A stretch of 5,225 bases of DNA from G020353115 sp964389685 (GTDB taxonomy: Bacteria > Bacteroidota > Bacteroidia > Bacteroidales > VadinHA17). Location: positions 1 to 5,225 of the forward strand of contig CAYMFM010000138.1 in assembly GCA_964389685.1 (NCBI GenBank). The letters run 5' to 3'. Shown piece after piece: positions 1 to 5,225 of the stretch (positions are counted from its first letter, which is position 1; the number at the start of each line of letters is the position of its first letter). The translations under genes were made by a program, and so were the position numbers. A model generated the notes under the pieces. It was not told where the DNA came from, did no database searches, and saw only the letters and a list, made by a program, of their open reading frames with translations.

Positions 1-123
1 TCACCGAAGGTAAACCCCCGTCCGACCATGTCATCCGGGCGGGCCGACAAGAAAACACCCAAATTTGAGGATTGGAATGAACTCAAATTTGTGGTATTGC
101 TTCGTCGGAAGGATTATTTATGA
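1..123 (+). CDS. C-terminal end of an unrecognised protein (5' end outside window)
   Basis: Frame 1 is open from the first base to a TGA at 121-123, giving 40 residues that begin SPKVNPRPTM and end LLRRKDYL. The composition is protein-like: a basic, proline-containing stretch, then an acidic/aromatic patch (FEDWNEL), a short hydrophobic run (KFVVLL) and a charged tail. The frame has no stop before 121, whereas frame 2 stops almost at once and frame 3 stops near base 66. A terminator-like hairpin about 45 bases downstream fits the end of a transcription unit. An ATG lies at 28-30, but nothing supports it as the true start, so I treat this as a truncated 3' end. I do not recognise the family and assign no function. 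An open frame of this length can occur by chance, hence the moderate confidence. Confidence 0.5.
   Translation, partial: SPKVNPRPTMSSGRADKKTPKFEDWNELKFVVLLRRKDYL
60..91. repeat. 10-bp perfect inverted repeat, 12-nt spacer
   Basis: CAAATTTGAG at 60-69 is the exact reverse complement of CTCAAATTTG at 82-91, with 12 bases between the arms. It lies inside the presumed coding tail of the first gene, where it encodes the near-mirror peptide KFE...ELKF. It could fold in the mRNA or act as a dyad site for a dimeric protein. It could equally be a by-product of the encoded residues. Confidence 0.6.
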
Positions 124-130
124 ATAATCC
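111..130. repeat. 8-bp perfect hairpin spanning a stop codon
   Basis: GGATTATT at 111-118 pairs exactly with AATAATCC at 123-130 around a 4-base loop (TATG, 119-122). The TGA stop of the upstream reading frame (121-123) lies in the loop and at the foot of the second arm. The stem is AT-rich and no T tract follows, so it is not a classical terminator by itself. It may protect the 3' end of the message or contribute to termination. Confidence 0.55.
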
Positions 131-166
131 GGGTTAAGCCAATAATGTACCATCCATAACACATCG

Positions 167-192
167 TGTCGGAAAAACCGACAGTTTTGTGT
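167..192 (+). terminator. Probable Rho-independent terminator of the upstream gene
   Basis: TGTCGG (167-172) and CCGACA (178-183) form a perfect 6-bp GC-rich stem around an AAAAA loop. The stem is followed by GTTTTGTGT, an imperfect T-rich tail. The position, about 45 bases after the TGA at 121-123, is right for ending the upstream transcript. The stem is short and the tail is interrupted by G, so efficiency may be modest. Confidence 0.5.
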
Positions 193-215
193 AAAGGAAT
201 TTTGCTATAGTGTTG
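186..215 (+). promoter_or_regulatory. Possible Bacteroidota-type promoter of the permease gene
   Basis: TTTG at 186-189 is followed after 18 bases by TAGTGTTG at 208-215. The latter matches the Bacteroidota -7 consensus TAnnTTTG at all but one fixed position. The spacer is one base shorter than the usual 19-21. The -33 element overlaps the T-rich tail of the preceding terminator. A 5-bp hairpin, GTGTT-GATA-AACAC (210-223), overlaps the -7 region and could be an operator, but it is short. Transcription from here would leave a leader of roughly 60 bases before the ATG at 282. Confidence 0.33.
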
Positions 216-281
216 ATAAACACATTATTAGATCAATGGCATGCATTTTGAAACATTGGAGGGGTAATCGTTCAAAGAAAG

Positions 282-2636
282 ATGATCCGTAATTTTCTTA
301 AAATCATTTTCAGGAATTTCATTCGATTCAAGACATTTTCCTTGCTCAATATTATTGGATTATCTGTTGGTATTGCTACCTCATTACTAATACTTTCCTG
401 GACAATGCACGAATGGACCTATGATCTGTTTCATGATAAAATTGATCGTATTCATCAAGTTTGGATTGGAGCAGGCGATGGAACTTCTTTTTCATCCTAT
501 GGTCCGGGGCCATTAGCTCCTGCGTTAAAATCCAGCTATCCCGAAATTGAAAACTCAACAAGAGTCTGGTTCACCTGGATAGCTAGTCCTGTCCGTTATA
601 AGGAAGAGACCTTTTTTGGAAAGGGTGGTGGTATTGAGCCTGAATTCTTTGAAATTTTCACGTTCCGTTTTAAGAGAGGTAGTGCAGATGTTTCAACAGA
701 TGATCCCTATTTTATAATTCTAACGGAAGCATTTTCTACAAAGCTATTCAAAAAAGAAGATCCTGTTGGAAAGACGGTTGAATTCGAGATCTGGGGCCAG
801 TGGACAGAATTTACTGTAACAGGAGTCATCGAGGATGTGCCCTCCAATTCAACGTTGGAGTTCGATTATTTACTACCCTTCCTCTTTATGGAAGAGATTG
901 GATGGGACATGCAGGCCTGGGATATTTTCGCAATGCAAAGTTATGTTCTTCTTAAAGAAAACGCCAGACTGGATATAGTAAACAAGAAAGTCCGTAATAT
1001 AATATTGGAACATCATCCCGGATCGAACCGGACCATTCACCTGCAACCTTTTTCACAGGTACATTTGAAACCGTTGGGCGAAAACGGTATGAGGAAATAT
1101 GTGATCCTGTTTTCTTCCATAGCAATCCTGATTCTGGTTGTGGCCATTTTTAATTATATCAATCTAACTACCGCCCAATATAGTAAACGAATAAAAGGAA
1201 TTGGGATTCGGAAAGTATTTGGCTCAGGAAGAGTACAACTAATTTTCCAATACCTCACTGAATCTTTCGTAGTTTCATGTTTCTCTGTTATTCCAGCAAT
1301 AATAATCATTGAATTGATATATCCCATTAGTTTACGCTATATCGGAAAGGATTTTATTTCCCTTTATACACCGGAATTTTTCCTTCTTCTATTTTCTATT
1401 GTCATCCTTACAGCAATATTATCAGGACTTTATCCTGCATTTTTTCTATCCTCATGTCCAGCCTCGACCATCCTGAAAGGAGTAGTCAGAACCGGGAAGA
1501 AAGGAATAATATTCAGAAAATCTCTTATTTTATTGCAATTCCTGATCTCTGTTTCACTCATTATATATGCGATCATTCTGAATAAACAAATGTCTTTTAT
1601 ACATAACAAAGAGTTGGGTTTTGATAAAGAGATCATTCTGAATGTAAAACTAAGAGGTAGTTTTTACGAAAAATACGATGTGGTGAAACAAGCGCTTCTG
1701 ACCCACCCGGATATTATAAGCATGACACAAACCAACACAGGCTACCTGAACAATGGCAGCAGCACGTTTACCGCGGATTGGGAGGGAAAGATTGGTGAGA
1801 AAAAAGTATCTATGGATATTCATACGGTTGACTATGACTATCTGGAGACATTTGGCCTGAAAATGGTAAGTGGGAGATTTTTTTCTGAAGATTTTTCAAT
1901 GGATTATTCCGCAGCGTTTGTGTTGAATGAATCCGCGATAAAAGCCATGGAACTTCAATCACCCATTGGGAAGCAGTTCTCATGTTATGTAGCCAATCAG
2001 GGCAAGGAGGGAAAGATAATCGGCATCATTCAGGATTTCCACTTTCGAACCTTGCACCATCAAATTGCTCCGATGATACTTACCATTGCCCCATGGTGGA
2101 GTAGTAATGTATTCATTCGCATCAACAGAGAAAATATACCGGCATCCCTGGACTTTCTGACGAATACCCTGAAAGAATTATTACCCGATGATCCGGTTGA
2201 TTATAGCTTTCTAAATGACGATATTGATAATCTTTATTTATCCGAAAAGAGAATAGGAATATTGGTAAATATTGGGACAGTTATCGCCATTTTCATATCC
2301 TGTCTGGGTTTGTTTGGATTTTCTCTGTTCTTTGTTGACGATACCAGAAAGGAGATCGGAATACGAAAGGTTAATGGTGCTACAGGCAAAGAAATTATAT
2401 TCTGGATGGCTAAAAAAATAGGATTGTTAATCGGAGTATCTTTTCTCATTGGCGGTCCAATTGCCTTTTTTGTCGGGAAGTTGTGGTTACAGGGTTTCGC
2501 ATATCGAATTACCCTCGGGCCCGAAATTTTTATTGTGGCAGGTATTATTGTTATACTAACATCTTCCCTGACTGTAAGTTACCAGACGCTGAAAGCAGCC
2601 AATACCAACCCGGTTGATACACTCCGATATGAATGA
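282..2636 (+). CDS. ABC transporter permease, MacB/FtsX family (double FtsX domain)
   Basis: This 784-residue inner-membrane protein has the architecture of the large MacB-like permeases of Bacteroidota. Transmembrane helix 1 is at about 20-40, followed by a MacB periplasmic core domain (about 45-265). The first FtsX domain has helices near 274-294, 325-347 and 364-386. A linker helix (413-433) precedes a second periplasmic domain (about 435-655), and the second FtsX domain has helices near 660-684, 713-733 and 747-768. Signature stretches are visible: SGLYPAFFLS followed by TILKG (381-399), KEIGIRKVNGA (690-700, paralleling KGIGIRKVFGSG at 305-316), and the C-terminal NPVDTLRYE. Such permeases pair with a separate MacB/LolD-type ATPase and work by mechanotransmission. 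None is encoded in the window, and the substrate cannot be told. The ATG at 282 is the only ordinary in-frame start after a TGA at 249. A GGAGGGG lies at 258-264, but 17 bases from the ATG, farther than usual; the A-rich AAAGAAAG directly before the ATG suits this phylum. The reading frame is intact and full length. Confidence 0.93.
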   Translation: MIRNFLKIIFRNFIRFKTFSLLNIIGLSVGIATSLLILSWTMHEWTYDLFHDKIDRIHQVWIGAGDGTSFSSYGPGPLAPALKSSYPEIENSTRVWFTWIASPVRYKEETFFGKGGGIEPEFFEIFTFRFKRGSADVSTDDPYFIILTEAFSTKLFKKEDPVGKTVEFEIWGQWTEFTVTGVIEDVPSNSTLEFDYLLPFLFMEEIGWDMQAWDIFAMQSYVLLKENARLDIVNKKVRNIILEHHPGSNRTIHLQPFSQVHLKPLGENGMRKYVILFSSIAILILVVAIFNYINLTTAQYSKRIKGIGIRKVFGSGRVQLIFQYLTESFVVSCFSVIPAIIIIELIYPISLRYIGKDFISLYTPEFFLLLFSIVILTAILSGLYPAFFLSSCPASTILKGVVRTGKKGIIFRKSLILLQFLISVSLIIYAIILNKQMSFIHNKELGFDKEIILNVKLRGSFYEKYDVVKQALLTHPDIISMTQTNTGYLNNGSSTFTADWEGKIGEKKVSMDIHTVDYDYLETFGLKMVSGRFFSEDFSMDYSAAFVLNESAIKAMELQSPIGKQFSCYVANQGKEGKIIGIIQDFHFRTLHHQIAPMILTIAPWWSSNVFIRINRENIPASLDFLTNTLKELLPDDPVDYSFLNDDIDNLYLSEKRIGILVNIGTVIAIFISCLGLFGFSLFFVDDTRKEIGIRKVNGATGKEIIFWMAKKIGLLIGVSFLIGGPIAFFVGKLWLQGFAYRITLGPEIFIVAGIIVILTSSLTVSYQTLKAANTNPVDTLRYE

Positions 2637-2743
2637 AACATTTCCCCGTTTGAAAATAACGGATCCGGACAATCCTCATCCTTACGGATAAACATTTGAT
2701 TAAATGAAAACCAAAAGTATGGATGATTTACCTGTCCGGGATG
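2637..2743. other. Convergent intergenic region with weak inverted repeats
   Basis: This 107-bp gap lies between the 3' ends of the permease gene and the minus-strand LETM1-like gene. It contains a 5-bp stem with a 7-base loop, CCGTT (2646-2650) with AACGG (2658-2662). A longer-range pair is CCGGACA (2665-2671) with TGTCCGG (2733-2739), which can be extended by an AT pair if one G is bulged. Neither is followed by a T tract on either strand. Termination of the facing transcripts is expected here, but no classical Rho-independent terminator is evident. Confidence 0.4.
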
Positions 2744-3160
2744 CTATTTCTTTTTATAGTTTCGAAATGATGAAGGGATCAGGGTAAAATTGGTAACTCC
2801 GAATTTTCTGGCAAGCAGTTCCAGTCCTACCAGCGATACCGCACCTCCAGGTAGTATGGAAGCCGATGCAAAAACAGAGATTCTTCCAACATCCTTAAGT
2901 TGTTCCAGGGCTTTTTTTACCTCTTCTTCAGTGGGTGGGTTGTCCCTCTCATTTAACCGCAGTTTTTGATTCAGCATGCGAAAGAAAGCGATCCCCATTT
3001 CCCTGGTCTCATCTGCTTCCTTGTTCATGCCATCGATTGTTAATTCTACCGACTTTTTAGCCCAACTTGCAAATCTTCTTGCAGCTTTTAACTGCTTTTT
3101 ATTTGGTGCGTTACCATATTCCGGATTTTCCAGATAATCAGGTGGAACTATAACTTCCAT
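2744..3160 (-). CDS. Small protein with LETM1-like C-terminal segment
   Basis: From the ATG at 3160 this is 138 residues; a TTG at 3175 would add five residues (MSRKT). I prefer the ATG because TTG is a rarer start, but neither has a clear Shine-Dalgarno sequence. In ATG numbering, the N-terminal third is charged (PPDYLENPEYGN, then a lysine/arginine-rich stretch). The middle (about 40-90) looks like amphipathic helices and includes KEADETREMGIAFFRML and TEEEVKKALEQLKDVGRIS. The C-terminal part has a hydrophobic segment with LPGG (103-106) and ends TLIPSSFRNYKKK. This order (acidic helix, QLKD, hydrophobic segment with a PGG turn, then LPS-F) resembles the C-terminal part of LETM1-related proteins, recalled from family knowledge and not searched. 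No signal peptide is seen, and the single hydrophobic segment is short, so membrane association is possible but uncertain. It starts 46 bases after the stop of the upstream minus-strand gene, which suggests co-transcription. Its function is unknown. Confidence 0.8.
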   Translation of the reverse strand: MEVIVPPDYLENPEYGNAPNKKQLKAARRFASWAKKSVELTIDGMNKEADETREMGIAFFRMLNQKLRLNERDNPPTEEEVKKALEQLKDVGRISVFASASILPGGAVSLVGLELLARKFGVTNFTLIPSSFRNYKKK

Positions 3161-3206
3161 GGTTTTACGTGACAAGTTTTAATGTGATATCAACCGTAAA
3201 CATAAA

Positions 3207-4358
3207 TCACTTCTTTGGAAAATAATCCAATGGTAATGCTTCGGCCATATTTTCTCTCGCCCAGTAGCCAAACACCATAATTGACCCCGGGTCGTACAGA
3301 TATCCATTTTCATGAAAAATGGTTCTGGTGGACAAGGGTTGGATCCAGGACTCCTGATAGGGTTGCATCTTATCAATGGTTCTCTGATATCCCATCCCCC
3401 TCAGGTTATCCGATTCATAAACATACCTGACATGCAGATAAACGGAGCTGAAGAGCAACATTCTCTCATATTCCATGGATGCACTGCTTCTGACAAAATC
3501 GTTCTCATCGGATAATTTCGGCTCGGATTTATTTTTCTCCCTTCTCTGACTGGCAAGAGGGATCATTGAATTAGTCCGTATTACCCTGAATCCATCATTA
3601 TAAAGAGAATGATGTGCCAGGGAAGTCAGGAAATGTCGAAATGAGCCATAATAGGCCTCTCTTCGATACTTCTCCCATTTCTGCTGCTCTTTCTCATCTT
3701 TGGCAATCAGGGGCTCAAACTTCTCTTGTCCAAGATAAAGATTTGATCCATCCGGTCTAAGCTCAAACCGTTCCAGGATATAATGAATGCGGTATCCCAG
3801 GGCTTTGTTTTCAATAACCAGCATGTCGTTCGCTTCTGCACTTAAAATCTTCGACTCTTTGTCATAATGAAACCGTAAAACCTCCGGATTGATAACATCA
3901 CACTCTGAAACATTGGGTGTAGTCCCCAGAAAATTATTCTTAAACTTCCGGTAGTTAGACCTCCAGGAACTTTTGCTCTTTCTCTCCACCACCTCCACCA
4001 TATCCAGTTCAACAATCAGGGGAATCATCTGAACATTCTGTTCTATCCTTTCCTCATTAATAACCAGTTTTTTTTCATAGGTTTCATAACCCACAAAGGA
4101 TACGACCAATACATGCTGTCCGTAGGGAACATTTTCCAGCCGGTACCTCCCGTTCTCATCCGAGATGCAGCCCAGGGTTGAATTTGCAATGAATACCGTT
4201 GCGTAGGGTAACGCATCTCCCTCGTTATCTGTTATGTTCCCGGTAATTACCGTACTTTTCTGATTCTGAAACAAGCAGATAATAAGGCTGTTATCAGCGC
4301 TACGGGCAGAATCCTGAAAAGGGATACACCCTAAAATAAAGAGTAAAACTACATGCAT
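3207..4358 (-). CDS. Exported protein with carboxypeptidase-like regulatory domain
   Basis: The 383-residue product starts with a hydrophobic segment (3-10), which is probably a signal peptide. ILGC at 8-11 could be a lipobox, but the n-region has no Lys or Arg, so lipidation is doubtful. Residues about 37-125 form a carboxypeptidase-regulatory-like beta-sandwich (CarboxypepD_reg-like). The visible motif runs ITGNITDNEGDALPYATVFI, then ISDENGRYRL, then VSFVGYETYEKKL. In Bacteroidota this domain commonly precedes TonB-dependent barrels, but no plug or barrel follows here. The remaining 250 residues carry patterns seen in a Bacteroidota group of such proteins: a tryptophan/basic stretch (SWRSNYRKFKNNFLG), CDVINPEVLRFHYD, ALGYRIHYILERFEL, and a closing ENMAEALPLDYFP. 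The role is unknown but probably lies in the periplasm or at the outer membrane. The ATG at 4358 is the only usable start after an upstream in-frame stop (4391-4389), and AGGGA (4370-4366) sits 7 bases before it. It probably heads an operon with the downstream LETM1-like gene. Confidence 0.85.
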   Translation of the reverse strand: MHVVLLFILGCIPFQDSARSADNSLIICLFQNQKSTVITGNITDNEGDALPYATVFIANSTLGCISDENGRYRLENVPYGQHVLVVSFVGYETYEKKLVINEERIEQNVQMIPLIVELDMVEVVERKSKSSWRSNYRKFKNNFLGTTPNVSECDVINPEVLRFHYDKESKILSAEANDMLVIENKALGYRIHYILERFELRPDGSNLYLGQEKFEPLIAKDEKEQQKWEKYRREAYYGSFRHFLTSLAHHSLYNDGFRVIRTNSMIPLASQRREKNKSEPKLSDENDFVRSSASMEYERMLLFSSVYLHVRYVYESDNLRGMGYQRTIDKMQPYQESWIQPLSTRTIFHENGYLYDPGSIMVFGYWARENMAEALPLDYFPKK

Positions 4359-4365
4359 TTCAAAT

Positions 4366-4370
4366 TCCCT
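4366..4370 (-). promoter_or_regulatory. Ribosome binding site of the regulatory-domain gene
   Basis: AGGGA on the minus strand lies 7 bases upstream of the ATG at 4358-4356. This is good spacing and supports that start, which would otherwise rest on a short and unusual signal peptide lacking Lys or Arg. Confidence 0.5.
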
Positions 4371-4401
4371 GAGATAAGGATCTGTACGTTATTATTCTTC
4401 A

Positions 4402-4409
4402 CAAAGATG
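4402..4409 (-). promoter_or_regulatory. Weak candidate -7 element for the minus-strand operon
   Basis: CATCTTTG on the minus strand (4409 to 4402) matches TAnnTTTG except at the first base and lies about 44 bases before the ATG at 4358. No TTG or TTTG is found at the expected distance upstream, so it is only a candidate. The divergent arrangement requires a minus-strand promoter somewhere in 4359-4524. Confidence 0.2.
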
Positions 4410-4459
4410 CTACTGGTTATTGTAATCTGTATTAACTGATTCCCCGAATTTACAAGAAA

Positions 4460-4491
4460 ATTGTTTATCTCCTCTATCCATAGTAGATTTG
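4460..4491 (+). promoter_or_regulatory. Bacteroidota-type promoter of the CPBP gene
   Basis: ATTG at 4460-4463 is followed after exactly 20 bases by TAGATTTG (4484-4491). This is a full match to the Bacteroidota -7 consensus TAnnTTTG with the usual 19-21 base spacing from the -33 element (consensus TTTG). Transcription should start a few bases after 4491, leaving a leader of roughly 25 bases before the ATG at 4525. It lies in the divergent region shared with the minus-strand operon. Confidence 0.6.
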
Positions 4492-4524
4492 ATTTCATAA
4501 TGAATCGATCAGGAACGAAGAAAA

Positions 4525-5225
4525 ATGGAGTATTCGCTTGAATGGAAACCGGAAATTTTTGAAGCGATTGTATTACTAACAACGGTAATTATTTGCCTTG
4601 TTGGTTACGGGTTGACCACACGCTCCTCGTATTTATACAAACTATTTAATCGAAAATTTGGAGAAGAGAGGGGAACAATCCGGTGGGTTTTCTTCTGGCG
4701 TTATGCCGGTTTTTTTTACTTCTTACTGATTCCAGTGGTAGTAATGTATACACTGTTATCACAGGATATTGCCCGGTATGGTGTTGGTATTGTCAACCTG
4801 CCGGAATCCCTTATTTGGATTTTGGCACTGGGTGTGCTGATTGTCTTGTTTCAGGCAATATTTGCACGTAACCCGGTTAACCTGAGTCATTATCCTCAGA
4901 TTCGTGTACCGGTCTGGACCGTTTCACTTATCGTCAAAAACTCTCTTGGCTGGTTTCTGTACCTGGTTTCATACGAGTTCATGTTTCGGGGCTTTTTATT
5001 GTTCGGATTAGTCGATGCTTTTGGAGTATGGCCGGCGATCCTGGTAAATACCGTTATTTACTCCCTGGCACATATTCCCAAGGGAGCCCGGGAAACCATC
5101 CTGGCTGTTCCATTCGGAATTTTAATCTGCTACCTCACACTAAAAACAGGAACCATCTGGGTTGCAGTTTTCCTCCACTACATTCTGGCTGTTTCCAATG
5201 ATATTTTTTCAATCATTGCCCATCC
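4525..5225 (+). CDS. CPBP-family intramembrane protease-like protein (3' end outside window)
   Basis: The frame opens with ATG at 4525 (MEYSLEWKPEIFEA) and continues for 233 full codons to the edge without a stop. An AGGA at 4511-4514 is a plausible ribosome binding site 10 bases upstream. The protein is a polytopic membrane protein with hydrophobic segments near 13-30, 55-78, 95-114, 132-160, 167-183, 190-207 and 210-230. The conserved CPBP (Rce1/Abi) core is recognisable in order: YEFMFRG (150-156, in place of EExxxRG), YSLAH (179-183, in place of FxxxH), the glycine-containing helix VPFGILICYLTLKTGTIW, and a helix with H218. The first glutamate of motif 1 is tyrosine, and position +4 from H218, usually asparagine, is A222; an ND pair follows at 225-226. 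CPBP proteins are glutamate-type intramembrane proteases, with roles ranging from prenyl-protein processing to bacteriocin immunity. Activity and substrate of this one are open. The family is fairly certain. Confidence 0.85.
   Translation, partial: MEYSLEWKPEIFEAIVLLTTVIICLVGYGLTTRSSYLYKLFNRKFGEERGTIRWVFFWRYAGFFYFLLIPVVVMYTLLSQDIARYGVGIVNLPESLIWILALGVLIVLFQAIFARNPVNLSHYPQIRVPVWTVSLIVKNSLGWFLYLVSYEFMFRGFLLFGLVDAFGVWPAILVNTVIYSLAHIPKGARETILAVPFGILICYLTLKTGTIWVAVFLHYILAVSNDIFSIIAH

Noticed and set aside
376..561. Minus-strand open frame of 61 codons
   Set aside because: Lies entirely inside the well-supported permease gene and has no recognisable protein features.
1430..1636. Minus-strand open frame of 68 codons
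   Set aside because: Shadow of the permease coding sequence; composition mirrors the hydrophobic codons of the other strand.
1571..1643. 13-bp direct repeat GATCATTCTGAAT at 1571-1583 and 1631-1643
   Set aside because: Exactly 60 bases apart and in frame, encoding IILN twice at residues 431-434 and 451-454. Most likely coincidence from similar hydrophobic residues; no further copies were seen.
2234..2449. Minus-strand open frame of 71 codons
   Set aside because: Also antisense to the permease, across its last FtsX domain; no independent support.
3184..3210. GTGAT...ATCAC inverted repeat over the stop of the regulatory-domain gene
   Set aside because: Only a 5-bp stem with a 17-base loop and no T tract, too weak to call a terminator.
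3179..3515. Small open frames on both strands over the 3' part of the regulatory-domain gene
   Set aside because: They overlap a long gene with clear domain content and carry no motif or ribosome binding site of their own.
4349..4358. Lipoprotein signal on the regulatory-domain protein (ILGC at residues 8-11)
   Set aside because: The cysteine context is close to a lipobox, but the n-region has no Lys or Arg and the -2 Leu is not typical, so lipidation is not called.
4349..4582. Minus-strand open frame of 77 codons across the divergent region
   Set aside because: It covers the CPBP promoter and start and runs into the start of the regulatory-domain gene; the sequence is low in protein-like features, so intergenic DNA is the better reading.
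4683..4871. Plus-strand open frame of 62 codons
   Set aside because: Out-of-frame shadow within the CPBP gene; rich in Cys and Trp as expected from a frame-shifted reading of membrane-protein codons.

Overview
The window looks like chromosomal DNA of a Bacteroidota bacterium, roughly 40% GC. Three independent signs support this. There is a large MacB/FtsX-type permease of the kind that Bacteroidota carry in many copies. There is a secreted protein with an N-terminal carboxypeptidase-like regulatory domain and a C-terminal region typical of that phylum. A gene start is preceded by a Bacteroidota-type promoter (TTG, 20 nt, TAGATTTG). No rRNA, tRNA, CRISPR array, insertion sequence or phage gene was seen.

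Layout. Bases 1-123 hold the last 40 codons of an unrecognised plus-strand gene, which continues off the left edge. It is followed by a short intergenic stretch (124-281) with a terminator-like hairpin and a possible promoter. Three perfect inverted repeats lie close together between 60 and 183. A 784-residue ABC transporter permease (282-2636, plus) fills the left half; no ATPase partner is present in the window. It converges on two minus-strand genes that probably form one operon. The upstream gene (4358-3207) encodes an exported protein with a carboxypeptidase-like regulatory domain. The downstream gene (3160-2744) encodes a small protein with a LETM1-like C-terminal segment. A 166-bp divergent region (4359-4524) separates this operon from a plus-strand CPBP-family membrane protein (4525 onward), which is cut by the right edge.

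How the genes relate. Three of the four substantial products are membrane or exported proteins, suggesting a cell-envelope neighbourhood, but nothing shows that they form one pathway. The only functional link the sequence supports is likely co-transcription of the two minus-strand genes. I see no convincing new multi-gene system. The points most worth a second look are the cluster of hairpins around the first gene's stop codon, the altered active-site motifs of the CPBP protein, and the small LETM1-like protein next to the regulatory-domain protein.
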